A stretch of DNA of 64,000 nucleotides from Geomonas propionica (GCF_016458235.1 NZ_JAEMHK010000007.1:124001-188000), one strand, 5' to 3'; positions 27,723-37,068 are shown, counted from the first letter of the stretch. Numbers and translations: made by a program. The notes: generated by a model not told the origin, from the sequence alone.

Positions 27723-28922
27723 ATGCGCCACCTAACAGCCATAATCCTGCTGGTCCTCGCCCTCCTGGCGCCTGCGCTTTGCCGTGCCGGCGCCAACGAG
27801 GAGCTGCAGAACATCAAGAAGCAGATCAAGGAGAAGAACCGGCTCATCTCGAAGACCCAGAAGGTGGAGACCAAGGTCTCGGGGGAACTGGTGCAGATCC
27901 AGAAGTCGCTGGCCGAGAAGCAGTCCAGCCTGACCGTGCTGGGGCGCGATCTCGCCGGCGTCGAGAAGGGGATCGACAAGACCCACGAGGACATCGAGCA
28001 TGAGCGCCAGGAGGCGGAGCGCAAGAAGGCGCAGATCAACCGCCGCATGGCCGCGCTCTACAAGGGAGGCGATACCGGTAACCTGCGCGTTTTCTTCTCC
28101 TCCGAATCATTCCCGCAGATGAGCGAGAACCTGCGCTACATGCGCAGCATCCTCGAAAACGACAAGAAACTCTTCCAGCAGTACAGCGACAACCTGGAGC
28201 GGCTGAACAAGCTCAAGGAGCGCCTGGAGCAGGAGGCGGTCAAGAAAGAGGGGCTGCGCCGTTCCATCGAGGCGAAAAGGCGCGAGATCGAGCAGGAAAA
28301 GAGCCGCAAGGCGACCTACCTGGTCAAGGTGCGCCAGGACAAGCAGGGGTACCTTGCCTCGCTCAAGGAACTCCAGGCCAACGCGAGCCGGCTGCAGAGC
28401 ATGATTCAAAGGCTTGAAGCCAAAAGTAGAAAAGCGTATAGTTCCAAAGGCCGCACCGCCAAGGGGAGCGAGCCGGCCCGCCCCGGCGTGACCGCGAAGG
28501 CCACCCCGGTTCCCAACCAGGGACTGGGCGCCCAGAAGGGGCGGCTCTCGCTGCCGGTGCGCGGCAACATCGTCGACCGTTTCGGAAGGCATAAACACCC
28601 CGAGTTCGATTCCTTCACTGTCAGTAACGGGATCTCTGTGGCAGCCCCCGCCGGCAGCGCCATTCATGCAATCTATGACGGCGAAGTGATTTTTGCCGAC
28701 TATTTCAAAGGCTATGGTAATATGATCATCGTCGATCACGGCGACGGGTTCTTCAGTCTCTATGCCCACGCCTCGTCGATAGCCAAGAGGGTGGGTTCCA
28801 AGGTGGCGAAAAACGACGTCCTTGCCAGTGTGGGCGACGTTGACTCAACCAAGGGGCCCATGCTCTATTTCGAGATCAGATACCAGGGAAAACCGGTTGA
28901 TCCTTCCCCCTGGTTCAGATAA
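27723..28922 (+). CDS. envC: EnvC-like murein hydrolase activator (degenerate M23/LytM)
   Basis: 399 residues: signal peptide (cleavage near CRAGA, about residue 20), long coiled coil (about 22-225, rich in Lys/Glu) and a C-terminal LytM domain (about 275-399). The second metal motif LYAHAS is present, but where active M23 enzymes have HxxxD this protein reads TVSNGISV, so two zinc ligands seem absent, as in E. coli EnvC. That points to an activator of amidases rather than an enzyme, recruited by FtsX through the coiled coil. The gene is two bases after ftsX. Confidence 0.88.
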   Translation: MRHLTAIILLVLALLAPALCRAGANEELQNIKKQIKEKNRLISKTQKVETKVSGELVQIQKSLAEKQSSLTVLGRDLAGVEKGIDKTHEDIEHERQEAERKKAQINRRMAALYKGGDTGNLRVFFSSESFPQMSENLRYMRSILENDKKLFQQYSDNLERLNKLKERLEQEAVKKEGLRRSIEAKRREIEQEKSRKATYLVKVRQDKQGYLASLKELQANASRLQSMIQRLEAKSRKAYSSKGRTAKGSEPARPGVTAKATPVPNQGLGAQKGRLSLPVRGNIVDRFGRHKHPEFDSFTVSNGISVAAPAGSAIHAIYDGEVIFADYFKGYGNMIIVDHGDGFFSLYAHASSIAKRVGSKVAKNDVLASVGDVDSTKGPMLYFEIRYQGKPVDPSPWFR

Positions 28923-28955
28923 GCAGGGTATCGAAACAAAATCCAGGGAGGCAAA

Positions 28956-30290
28956 ATGTTCAAGGGCAGCAAATTCAAGAAAACAACCCTGTTTGTCACT
29001 ACCGTTTCACTGCTGACGCTCGCCATCGCGTTCGGCGTGCAACGCAGATGTGCCGCCCAGGGCGGCGGCAACGACTACCAGTCCATCGAGCTGTTCACCG
29101 ACGTGCTCGCCATCGTCAAGAAGAGCTACGTCGAGGAAGTGGACACGAAGAAGCTGGTCTACGGTGCCATCAACGGCATGCTCACCTCGCTCGACCCGCA
29201 CAGCTCCTTCATGCCCCCCGAGACCTACAAGGAGATGAAGATCGACACCAAGGGCGCCTTCGGCGGCCTGGGTATCGAGATCACCGTCAAGGAAGGGATC
29301 CTGACCGTCATCTCCCCGATCGAGGACACACCGGCGTTCAAGGCCGGGATCAAGGCGGGGGACCAGATCCTCAAGATCGACGACAAGTTCACCAAGGACC
29401 TTACCATAACCGACGCGGTGAAGCGTATGCGCGGCGTGAAGGGGACCAAGGTCACCCTGACCATCATGCGTGAAGGGTTCGACAAGACCAAGGACTTCGT
29501 CCTGGAGCGCGACATCATCCAGGTCAAGAGCGTGAAATACAAAGTACTCGACGACGGCTACGGCTACATCCGGATCGCCCAGTTCCAGGAGAAGACCGAC
29601 GACGACCTGGAGAAGGCGCTGCAGGGGCTGCAGGCCGACAAGAACCAGTTGAGGGGCCTGGTGCTGGACCTCAGGAACGATCCCGGCGGGCTCCTGGATC
29701 AGGCGGTCCGCGTCTGCGAGCACTTCGTCCCAGAAGGGAAGCTGATCGTCTACACCGAGGGGCGCGAGAAGGACTCCCAGATGCGCTTCACCTCGAGGAA
29801 GAGCCACAAGCAGGGCGAGTACCCCATCGTGGTGCTGATCAACAGTGGCTCGGCCTCCGCCTCCGAGATCGTGGCGGGCTGCCTGCAGGACCACAAGCGC
29901 GCCGTTATCATGGGCACCCAGAGCTTCGGCAAGGGTAGCGTGCAGACCATCATCCCGCTCGCCGACAACTCGGGGCTCAGGCTGACCACCGCCCGCTACT
30001 TCACCCCGAGCGGCCGTTCCATCCAGGCCAAGGGGATCACCCCGGACATCGTCGCCGAGCGCGTGGAGATCGCCCCCACCAGCGAGAAGAAGGAAGGGAT
30101 GCATATCCGCGAGAAGGATCTTGAGAACCATTTCGAAGGGGACAAGAAGGGCGAGCAGGACGACAAGAAGGTGAAGCCGGCTCCCTACAAGACCGACGAG
30201 ATGATCAAGAACGACTCGCAGGTGCTGCGTGCTCTCGACCTCCTCAAGGGGTGGGACATCCTGAAGAGCATGGGCAAACTCCCCTCCTAA
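28956..30290 (+). CDS. ctpA: Carboxy-terminal processing protease, S41 family
   Basis: 444 residues with a signal anchor (about 10-28). N-terminal cap, PDZ domain (about 95-170, GGLGIEITVKEGILTVI) and S41 catalytic core with Ser in INSGSASASEIVAG and Lys in SFGKGSVQT. Such Ctp proteases cut periplasmic proteins near the C-terminus, and several control peptidoglycan hydrolases, which suits its place behind ftsEX-envC. AGGGAGG precedes the ATG. The tail (about 375-444) is charged and variable. A terminator follows, ending the 13.5-kb block. Confidence 0.95.
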   Translation: MFKGSKFKKTTLFVTTVSLLTLAIAFGVQRRCAAQGGGNDYQSIELFTDVLAIVKKSYVEEVDTKKLVYGAINGMLTSLDPHSSFMPPETYKEMKIDTKGAFGGLGIEITVKEGILTVISPIEDTPAFKAGIKAGDQILKIDDKFTKDLTITDAVKRMRGVKGTKVTLTIMREGFDKTKDFVLERDIIQVKSVKYKVLDDGYGYIRIAQFQEKTDDDLEKALQGLQADKNQLRGLVLDLRNDPGGLLDQAVRVCEHFVPEGKLIVYTEGREKDSQMRFTSRKSHKQGEYPIVVLINSGSASASEIVAGCLQDHKRAVIMGTQSFGKGSVQTIIPLADNSGLRLTTARYFTPSGRSIQAKGITPDIVAERVEIAPTSEKKEGMHIREKDLENHFEGDKKGEQDDKKVKPAPYKTDEMIKNDSQVLRALDLLKGWDILKSMGKLPS

Positions 30291-30322
30291 AGAGGGCGGT
30301 TCCCGCATAGAGCAGTAAAGGG

Positions 30323-30354
30323 AAGGGGTGGCCATGCGGCCGCCCCTTTTTCTT
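30323..30354 (+). terminator. Rho-independent terminator after ctpA
   Basis: GGGGTGGCC-ATGC-GGCCGCCCC (one T-G pair) followed by TTTTT. It marks the end of the gspF-to-ctpA transcription block. Confidence 0.88.
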
Positions 30355-30461
30355 TGTCCGCGGCCCCTCGGCGCAGGGGTGGGCCGGCTTGACAGCCCCC
30401 GAGGGGGTCAGTAAAGTAAACCGGTCCGTTACGGCAGTTATCCCCCCGTTCCGAGGTCATC

Positions 30462-31784
30462 ATGATCAGGCAGACTCGCTGTCGATGGTATTGGCTGCAT
30501 CTTTTCCTCGTTCTGCTGGTTCTTCCGGCTCTCCCTGCCTTCGCCTTGCCGACCCTCACCGTATCCTCACCGGCATCCGACGGCGTCTTCGTTCTGCGCG
30601 GCGAGCAGATGGACGGCGTCGCCGGCCTCGACCTCAGCATCGGCTACGATTCCGCCACGCTTGCCAACCCACGGGTTACCATGGGGAAGATGGTGCAGGG
30701 GATGATGAACGCGGCCAATCCCGGCAATCCCATCCGGCTCGCCATCGTCGGGACGAGCGGACTCAGAGGGAGCGGTATCATCGCCAGCATTGCCTTCGAC
30801 CGGACCGGGAGCTCTCCCGGCGTCGTCACCCTGGTCACCGGTACCTTGATCGATACCACGGGGAAGAAGGTGGCCATGGCGCAACCACTCATCGTTAACC
30901 CTTCCGCCGTGGTAGCCGCGGATGACGGCGGCACGGCGACGGCGCCGGCCGGGCAGGAGGGGAAGGGGGAGACCGTCACGGCAGGCGCGAGCCCCGGGAT
31001 GACCCGTCCGCTCATGGTCGGGGGGACGTTGACCATGCCCGGGCAGGAAGGGACGCCGGATAAAGAGATCGCCGCGACGGCCGAGGCGCAGGTGCCGGCG
31101 GAAGGTGTGCCCCTGGTCAAGAAGCGGCTGCGCACCAAGAAGGCGCAACTGGAAGGGGAGGAACCGCCGCTCGACCGGGAAGAGAACCCACCCCCTCCCG
31201 AGCGGGAGGCTACTCCGGCCCCCGAGGCCCCTGCGCCCCCGCCGAAAGTAACCCCGCCGGCTCCCATCACCAGCGTCCTGGACCGCTTCAAGTCTTTCCA
31301 CGGGGAGCGCACACCGGCCAACCTGGTCGCCCTGTTTCGTCAGGACGCCCCCGTTTCCTACCAGCAGATCCCCCCGGTGGCCCTTGCCGACGGCAAGGCG
31401 ACGGTGACCCTGGTGATCGCCATGACCACCGGCGAGGCCACCCCCAGTTTCACCTTCAGCGGCTGCACCTATGTCTCGCACCGACGCACCGAGGCCGGGT
31501 GGGAAATTCAGGCCAGGCCCAAGCGGGATGCGGTGAAGGCCGACGTCACCATGCTCTACAGCGGTCTGCGGCAGGAGTTCCCTCTGACGGTGGCGCCCAG
31601 GGTCGCCCTGGTGCCGGGGAAGGTGCGGCCGGTGAAGGAGAGCGATTTTGAACGCTTCCTGAGGGAGCGGGGGACCGCATCCCGCCCGCGCTACGATCTC
31701 AACAAGGACGGCCGCCGCGATTACGTCGACGACTACATCTATGCCGCCAACTACCTGGTGCGTACCGGCCAGGTGGCGCCGTAG
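30462..31784 (+). CDS. Secreted protein with cohesin-like N-terminus and dockerin-like C-terminal calcium loop
   Basis: 440 residues. A signal peptide (LHLFLVLLVLPALPAFA, cleavage near 28) is followed by a beta domain at about 30-145 (LTVSSPASDGVFVLRGEQMDG, GLDLSIGYDSATL, GSGIIASIAFDRTG) with the cohesin pattern. Then comes a low-complexity Pro/Glu/Ala stretch (about 150-270), a further beta domain (about 275-390), and near the C-terminus a loop D-L-N-K-D-G with Asp at position 12, within YDLNKDGRRDYVDDYIYAAN, like one dockerin repeat. No enzymatic motif is visible. It lies 171 bases behind ctpA and faces the same way. The secretin upstream carries a cohesin-like domain too, so docking between them is plausible. 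Confidence 0.75.
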   Translation: MIRQTRCRWYWLHLFLVLLVLPALPAFALPTLTVSSPASDGVFVLRGEQMDGVAGLDLSIGYDSATLANPRVTMGKMVQGMMNAANPGNPIRLAIVGTSGLRGSGIIASIAFDRTGSSPGVVTLVTGTLIDTTGKKVAMAQPLIVNPSAVVAADDGGTATAPAGQEGKGETVTAGASPGMTRPLMVGGTLTMPGQEGTPDKEIAATAEAQVPAEGVPLVKKRLRTKKAQLEGEEPPLDREENPPPPEREATPAPEAPAPPPKVTPPAPITSVLDRFKSFHGERTPANLVALFRQDAPVSYQQIPPVALADGKATVTLVIAMTTGEATPSFTFSGCTYVSHRRTEAGWEIQARPKRDAVKADVTMLYSGLRQEFPLTVAPRVALVPGKVRPVKESDFERFLRERGTASRPRYDLNKDGRRDYVDDYIYAANYLVRTGQVAP

Positions 31785-31887
31785 CGCTGGTTTTGGACCA
31801 CTCCCCTCCAACCTGCCGGGACATGCCCTCCTCGAGACTGTCGAAGGGGGCATTGTCATAGGTACTTATTGTTAAACAGGGGCGATG

Positions 31888-31907
31888 GGCAACAGCTTTC
31901 TGTTGCC
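31888..31907 (+). promoter_or_regulatory. Perfect hairpin in the leader of the aldehyde dehydrogenase gene
   Basis: GGCAACAG-CTTT-CTGTTGCC, an 8-bp perfect stem 70 bases before the start codon, without a T run. The 192-base gap around it could be a structured leader; I could not match it to a known riboswitch. Confidence 0.45.
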
Positions 31908-31976
31908 GCCAGGACGACTATGGGGTATACACGACCTTCGCGGGGCGGAAAGGAGCACTTTTGACGGGAGGAGCCG

Positions 31977-33434
31977 ATGCGGAATCTCAAGGACAAAAGT
32001 CTATTCCACCAGCTGTGCTTTATCAACGGCGCCTGGACCGGGGCTGACAGCGGCGAGACCGTCGACGTCACCAACCCGGCCACCGGAGCAAAACTGGGCA
32101 CCATCCCCAAGATGGGAGGCGCCGAAACCCGCCGCGCCATTGAGGCGGCCCATGCGGCATTGCCGTCCTGGCGCGCAAGGACCGCCCAGGAACGGTCAGT
32201 GATCCTCAGGCGCTGGGCCGAGTTGCTTCTGGAGCATCAGGACGACCTGGCCGTGCTGATGACCGCTGAGCAGGGCAAACCCCTGGCCGAGGCGCGTGGC
32301 GAAACTGTCTACGCCGCCTCCTTCCTCGAGTGGTTCGCCGAGGAAGGGAAAAGGGTCTACGGGGACGTGATTCCGTCCGACCAGGCCGGCAAGCGCATCG
32401 TGGTGCTCAAGCAGCCGGTCGGGGTCTGCGCCGCCATCACCCCCTGGAACTTCCCCTCCGCGATGATCACCAGGAAGGTCGGGCCTGCGCTGGCGGCTGG
32501 CTGCACCATCGTGGTGAAGCCGGCCACGGCGACACCGTACTCGGCCCTGGCCCTCGCCGTGCTGGCCCACCGCGCCGGGGTACCGGACGGCGTCTTTTCC
32601 GTCGTCACCGGCTCCGCCTCTGCCATCGGCGCGGAGATGACCGAGAACCCGCTGGTGCGCAAGCTCACCTTCACCGGTTCCACCGAGGTGGGGAAAAAGC
32701 TGATGGCCCAGTGTGCCGGGACCGTGAAGAAGGTCTCCCTGGAATTAGGCGGCAACGCACCCTTCATCGTCTTCGACGACGCCGATCTCGATGCCGCGGT
32801 CGAGGGTGCGCTGATCTCCAAATATCGCAACACCGGTCAGACCTGCGTCTGCACCAACCGCTTCCTGGTACAGGAGGGGATCTACGACCGTTTCGCCGAC
32901 AGGCTGGCGCAGGCGGTCGGCCAACTGAAGGTGGGGGATGGCCTGCAGGGGGAGACCCAGCAGGGGCCGCTGATCGACATGGCGGCGGTGGAGAAGGTCG
33001 AAGAGCATGTCGGCGACGCCCTTGCCAAGGGCGCCCGCATCGTCACCGGCGGCAAGCGCCATCCCCTGGGCGGATCCTTCTTCGAGCCGACCGTGCTCGC
33101 CGACGTGACGCCGGAGATGCACGTGGCCCGCGAAGAGACCTTTGGGCCCGTGGCGCCCCTGTTCCGCTTCCGGACTGAGGAGGAAGCAATCCGGTTGGCG
33201 AACGACACCGAGTTCGGCCTGTGCGCCTACTTCTACAGCCAGGATATCGCGCAGGTCTGGCGCGTGGCCGAGGCGATTGAGGCCGGCATCGTCGGCATCA
33301 ATACCGGCCTCATCTCCACGGTGGTGGCACCCTTTGGCGGCATCAAGGAGTCCGGCATCGGCCGGGAAGGCTCCAAGTACGGCATCGAAGAATTCCTGGA
33401 GATCAAATACCTCTGCATCGGCGGCATACGGTAA
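31977..33434 (+). CDS. gabD: NAD(P)-dependent succinate-semialdehyde dehydrogenase-type enzyme
   Basis: 485 residues, aldehyde dehydrogenase superfamily. TPWNFPSAMI (cofactor and oxyanion site), the general base in LELGGNAPF, the catalytic Cys in GQTCVCTNRF, and EETFGPVAPLF are present. The overall length and the opening HQLCFINGAWT agree best with GabD, which oxidises succinate semialdehyde to succinate, although substrate cannot be fixed from sequence. GGGAGG stands five bases before ATG 31977. fdhD follows in the same direction after 74 bases; no GABA transaminase is near. Confidence 0.85.
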   Translation: MRNLKDKSLFHQLCFINGAWTGADSGETVDVTNPATGAKLGTIPKMGGAETRRAIEAAHAALPSWRARTAQERSVILRRWAELLLEHQDDLAVLMTAEQGKPLAEARGETVYAASFLEWFAEEGKRVYGDVIPSDQAGKRIVVLKQPVGVCAAITPWNFPSAMITRKVGPALAAGCTIVVKPATATPYSALALAVLAHRAGVPDGVFSVVTGSASAIGAEMTENPLVRKLTFTGSTEVGKKLMAQCAGTVKKVSLELGGNAPFIVFDDADLDAAVEGALISKYRNTGQTCVCTNRFLVQEGIYDRFADRLAQAVGQLKVGDGLQGETQQGPLIDMAAVEKVEEHVGDALAKGARIVTGGKRHPLGGSFFEPTVLADVTPEMHVAREETFGPVAPLFRFRTEEEAIRLANDTEFGLCAYFYSQDIAQVWRVAEAIEAGIVGINTGLISTVVAPFGGIKESGIGREGSKYGIEEFLEIKYLCIGGIR

Positions 33435-33470
33435 CGAGCTGAACAGTTCAACCACTGATAAGGACGTTAA

Positions 33471-33496
33471 CTCCTCCCCCTCCGGGGGAGGGGGGG
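33471..33496 (+). repeat. C/G-rich inverted repeat before fdhD
   Basis: CCTCCCCC-TCC-GGGGGAGG, followed by a G run. A member of the same loose family as the elements at 47430 and 54200. The G run lies where the fdhD ribosome site must be, so the hairpin could affect its translation. Confidence 0.6.
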
Positions 33497-33508
33497 GTGG
33501 GACGGTAT

Positions 33509-34267
33509 ATGACAGAAGTCACGACATACAACGATGGCAAGGTGCTGCGCGGCGAGGTCGACGTGGTGCGGGAATTTCCCCTGGTGCTGCGGGTCAACGA
33601 CCGTGAGATCGTGACGCTGATCGCCTCGCCTCACGACCTGCGCTTCCTGGTGGCGGGTTTCCTGCGCCTGCAGGGGGTCGTCTCGCACGTGGAGGACTTC
33701 CTGGTGTTGAGCGTGTGCAACGACTACGGTATCGCCAACGTCCGCATCAAAGGCGAAATCCCGGCGGAGCTGAAACCGGTCCTGACCTCCGGGTGCGGCA
33801 CCGGCATCACCTTCTCCCTGCCGCAAGCTGCTGGCGCGAGGGGGACGGGCGCCATGGAGCAGGTTACCGTCGCAGCCATATTCGAGCTGATGAAGCAACT
33901 GGCGCTGAGCTCCGCCAAGTACAAAAGCCATGGCGGCGTCCACTCCGCGGCTATCGGCGATACTGAAGGGCGGCTGCTCCTGCACGCCGAGGACCTTGGC
34001 CGGCACAACACCATCGACCGACTGGCAGGTGAGGCCTTGTTGAAGGGGATCCCCCTCTCCGGCACCATGCTGGCCACTTCCGGCCGTGTTTCGGCGGAAC
34101 TGGCCGCCAAGGCTGCGCTTCTCGGCGTCGGCGTCATCGTTTCCCGCACCTCTCCCACCGATATGGCCATCCGCATCTGCGAAGAGGCCGGCATCACCCT
34201 GGTCGGCTACCTGCGTGGTACCAGGTTCAGCGCCTATACTCATTCAGCCCACATTTTATTTTCTTAA
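33509..34267 (+). CDS. fdhD: Formate dehydrogenase accessory sulfurtransferase FdhD
   Basis: 252 residues from ATG 33509 (GTG 33497 would add four). LVAGFLRLQGVV, TSGCGTGITF, KYKSHGGVHSAA, EDLGRHNTIDRL and TSGRVSAELAAKA are FdhD signatures. It passes sulfur from a cysteine desulfurase to the molybdenum or tungsten cofactor of formate dehydrogenase. Where E. coli FdhD has a CxxC pair, only one Cys (in SGCGTG) is found here, as in many family members. No formate dehydrogenase gene is in the window. Confidence 0.93.
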   Translation: MTEVTTYNDGKVLRGEVDVVREFPLVLRVNDREIVTLIASPHDLRFLVAGFLRLQGVVSHVEDFLVLSVCNDYGIANVRIKGEIPAELKPVLTSGCGTGITFSLPQAAGARGTGAMEQVTVAAIFELMKQLALSSAKYKSHGGVHSAAIGDTEGRLLLHAEDLGRHNTIDRLAGEALLKGIPLSGTMLATSGRVSAELAAKAALLGVGVIVSRTSPTDMAIRICEEAGITLVGYLRGTRFSAYTHSAHILFS

Positions 34268-34375
34268 CGGTCTGCCTTCTCTCACCACGACTGACTTCCG
34301 CTGATTCCAGATAAAACGCCACAGTAACAACTCTTTCGCCGCCGATCCATGCCTTTTCACAGGCACTTTCAACAA

Positions 34376-34404
34376 TTGACAAAAGAGGGTAAAAATTGTA
34401 TACA
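34376..34404 (+). promoter_or_regulatory. Sigma-70 promoter of acnB with a palindrome on the -10
   Basis: TTGACA at 34376-34381 and TATACA at 34399-34404 with a 17-base spacer. The -10 lies inside the palindrome TGTATACA (34397-34404), a likely operator. The message would have a leader of about 75 bases. Confidence 0.75.
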
Positions 34405-34485
34405 GTATCCGTTCAAATGAAGCATCAGCTGACAGAAGACTTTTGATAACTTCCGTAAATAGCTGCACATTATCTAGGAGGAATC

Positions 34486-37005
34486 ATGATCGAAGCGTAT
34501 CTGAAGCAAGAGGCAGAAAGAAAGGCACTCGGTATCCCTGCGAAGCCGCTCGACCCTGAGCAGACCGCGGAACTTTGCAAACTCTTGGAAGCACCCCCGG
34601 CAGGCAAGGAGGAGTTCCTGCTCCACCTTCTGAAGGAAAGGGTCTCCCCGGGCGTCGACCCGGCTGCCGAAGTCAAAGCCGGTTTCCTGGCTGGCATCCT
34701 GGCAGGCTCCAAGAAGTCCCCGCTGCTTTCCAAAAAAGACGCGGTCCAGATCCTGGGCACCATGCTGGGTGGCTACAACGTGGCCCCGCTGGTCGGAGCC
34801 CTGAAGGACGCTGAAGTTGCCGAAGAGGCCGTCAAGGCTCTCTGTGGCACCACCCTCGTCTACGATGCCTTCGACGAAGTCTTCGCACTCTCCAAGTCCA
34901 ACGCCGGCGCCAAGAAGGTGCTGGAGTCCTGGGCCAACGCCGAGTGGTTCACCTCCAAGCCGGGCCTGCCGGAGACCGTGAAGGTGAAGGTCTACAAGGT
35001 CGAAGGCGAGATCAACACCGACGACTTCTCCCCGGCGGGCGACGCCTGGAGCCGTCCGGATATCCCGCTGCACGCGCTCGCCATGGGCAAGACCCGCTTC
35101 CCGGACGGCAACGCTACCATCGCTAAGTTCAGGGCTGACGGCTTCCAGGTCGCCTTCGTGGGCGACGTCGTCGGCACCGGTTCCTCCCGTAAGTCCGCCT
35201 GCAACAGCGTGCTCTGGCACATCGGCCAGGACATCCCGGCGGTTCCGAACAAGCGTCGCGACGGCATCATCATCGGCGGCGTCATCGCACCGATCTTCTT
35301 CAACACCGCGCAGGACTCCGGCGCGTTCCCGATCAAGACCGACGTGACCAAGATGAAGACCGGCGATGTCATCGTGATCAACTCCAAGAAGGGTGAGATC
35401 ACCACCGAAGGCGGCGAAGTGCTTTCCACCTTCAACATCGCTCCCAACACCCTGTTCGACGAGTTCCGCGCCGGCGGCCGCATCCCGCTGATCATCGGCC
35501 GCGCTCTCACCGACCGCGCCCGCAAGGCCCTTGGCCTCGCACCGACCGACGTCTTCACCCTGCCGGTGAACCCGGTCCCCAAGGCTGGCCAGGGCTACTC
35601 GCTGGCACAGAAAATGGTCGGCAAGGCCTGCGGCGTCACCGGCGTCCTGCCCGGCACCGCGTGCGAGCCGAAGATGACCACCGTCGGTTCCCAGGACACC
35701 ACCGGCCCGATGACCGCCGACGAACTCAAAGAACTCGCCTGCCTGAAGTTCCTGGCGCCGATGTTCATGCAGTCCTTCTGCCACACCGCCGCTTACCCGA
35801 AACCGGCCGACGTCAAGATGCACAAGACCCTGCCGCAGTTCATCATCGAGCGTGGCGGCGTGCCCCTGAAGCCGGGTGACGGCGTCATCCACTCCTGGCT
35901 GAACCGTCTGCTGGTTCCGGACACCGTCGGTACCGGTGGCGACTCCCACACCCGTTTCCCGATCGGGATCTCCTTCCCGGCGGGTTCCGGCCTGGTAGCC
36001 TTCGCAGGCGCGCTCGGCTTCATGCCGCTGGACATGCCTGAGTCCGTGCTGGTCCGCTTCAAGGGCAAGTTCAACCCCGGCATCACCCTGCGCGACGCGG
36101 TCAACGCGATCCCGTACTGGGCCATCAAGCAGGGCCTTCTCACCGTGCCCAAGAAGAACAAGGTCAACATCTTCAACGGCCGCATCCTGGAGATGGAAGG
36201 TCTTCCGGAGCTCTCCGTCGAGCAGGCCTTCGAGCTGACCGACGCCGCCGCCGAGCGTAGCGCCGCCGCCGGTTGCATCAAGCTCTCCGAAGCGTCGGTA
36301 GCCACCTACCTCCGCTCCAACGTGGCCCTCATGAAGCAGATGATCGCCGACGGCTACCAGGATGCACAGACCCTGCAGAACAGGATCGATGCAGCCAACG
36401 AGTGGCTGAAGGCACCGAAGCTTCTCGAAGCAGACGCCAACGCAGAGTACGCAGCGGTCATCGAGATCGATCTTGCCGAGATCACCGAGCCGATCCTCGC
36501 CTGCCCGAACGATCCGGACGACGTCAAGCTCCTCTCCGAGGTTGCCGGCACCCAGATCCACGACGTGTTCCTCGGTTCCTGCATGACCAACATCGGCCAC
36601 TTCCGCGCCGCTGGCGAGATCTGGAGGGGCCAGAAGTTCAACCCGAACGTCCGCACCTGGATCTGCCCGCCGACCCGCATGGATCAGGCAAAGCTCAAGG
36701 ACGAGGCGTACTTCTCGGTTTACAGCGCCATGGGCGCCCGTGTCGAGATCGCCGGCTGCTCGCTGTGCATGGGTAACCAGGCCCGCGTGCCCGATGGTGT
36801 GAACATGTTCTCTACCTCGACCCGTAACTTCGACGACAGGATCGGCAATGGCGCCAAGGTATTCCTGGGCTCCGCCGAACTCGGCGCCGTCACGGTCAAC
36901 CTGGGCAAACTCCCGACCCCGGCCGAGTACCTGGCCGTGTACAAGGAGAAGGTCGAGCCCAACAAGGCCAACGTGTACAAGTACCTCCAGTTCGACGAGA
37001 TGTAA
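34486..37005 (+). CDS. acnB: Aconitate hydratase B (bifunctional aconitase / 2-methylisocitrate dehydratase)
   Basis: 839 residues in AcnB domain order: HEAT-like N-terminus (about 1-160), swivel domain (about 165-370, [21 protein letters not shown]), then the 4Fe-4S catalytic core. Cluster ligands fit the Cys in [11 protein letters not shown] and the pair in [22 protein letters not shown] is the substrate loop. It converts citrate to isocitrate in the TCA cycle that Geobacter uses to oxidise acetate. AGGAGG lies six bases before the ATG. It has its own promoter and terminator, so it is monocistronic. Confidence 0.97.
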   Translation: MIEAYLKQEAERKALGIPAKPLDPEQTAELCKLLEAPPAGKEEFLLHLLKERVSPGVDPAAEVKAGFLAGILAGSKKSPLLSKKDAVQILGTMLGGYNVAPLVGALKDAEVAEEAVKALCGTTLVYDAFDEVFALSKSNAGAKKVLESWANAEWFTSKPGLPETVKVKVYKVEGEINTDDFSPAGDAWSRPDIPLHALAMGKTRFPDGNATIAKFRADGFQVAFVGDVVGTGSSRKSACNSVLWHIGQDIPAVPNKRRDGIIIGGVIAPIFFNTAQDSGAFPIKTDVTKMKTGDVIVINSKKGEITTEGGEVLSTFNIAPNTLFDEFRAGGRIPLIIGRALTDRARKALGLAPTDVFTLPVNPVPKAGQGYSLAQKMVGKACGVTGVLPGTACEPKMTTVGSQDTTGPMTADELKELACLKFLAPMFMQSFCHTAAYPKPADVKMHKTLPQFIIERGGVPLKPGDGVIHSWLNRLLVPDTVGTGGDSHTRFPIGISFPAGSGLVAFAGALGFMPLDMPESVLVRFKGKFNPGITLRDAVNAIPYWAIKQGLLTVPKKNKVNIFNGRILEMEGLPELSVEQAFELTDAAAERSAAAGCIKLSEASVATYLRSNVALMKQMIADGYQDAQTLQNRIDAANEWLKAPKLLEADANAEYAAVIEIDLAEITEPILACPNDPDDVKLLSEVAGTQIHDVFLGSCMTNIGHFRAAGEIWRGQKFNPNVRTWICPPTRMDQAKLKDEAYFSVYSAMGARVEIAGCSLCMGNQARVPDGVNMFSTSTRNFDDRIGNGAKVFLGSAELGAVTVNLGKLPTPAEYLAVYKEKVEPNKANVYKYLQFDEM

Positions 37006-37028
37006 TCAGAGCTGGTAGCAGCACAATA

Positions 37029-37068
37029 AGAAAGGCCCGCCGGGAAACCGGCGGGCCTTTCTGTTTTT
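37029..37068 (+). terminator. Rho-independent terminator after acnB
   Basis: AGAAAGGCCCGCCGG-GAAA-CCGGCGGGCCTTTCT, a 15-bp perfect stem, then GTTTTT. It separates acnB from the convergent peptidase gene. Confidence 0.93.

Noticed and set aside
31861-31960. Possible GEMM (cyclic dinucleotide) riboswitch before the aldehyde dehydrogenase
   Set aside because: The region has a GGCAACAG stem and GGACG, but lacks the GAAA-type tetraloop and the GCAAA segments of GEMM-I, so I call only a hairpin.
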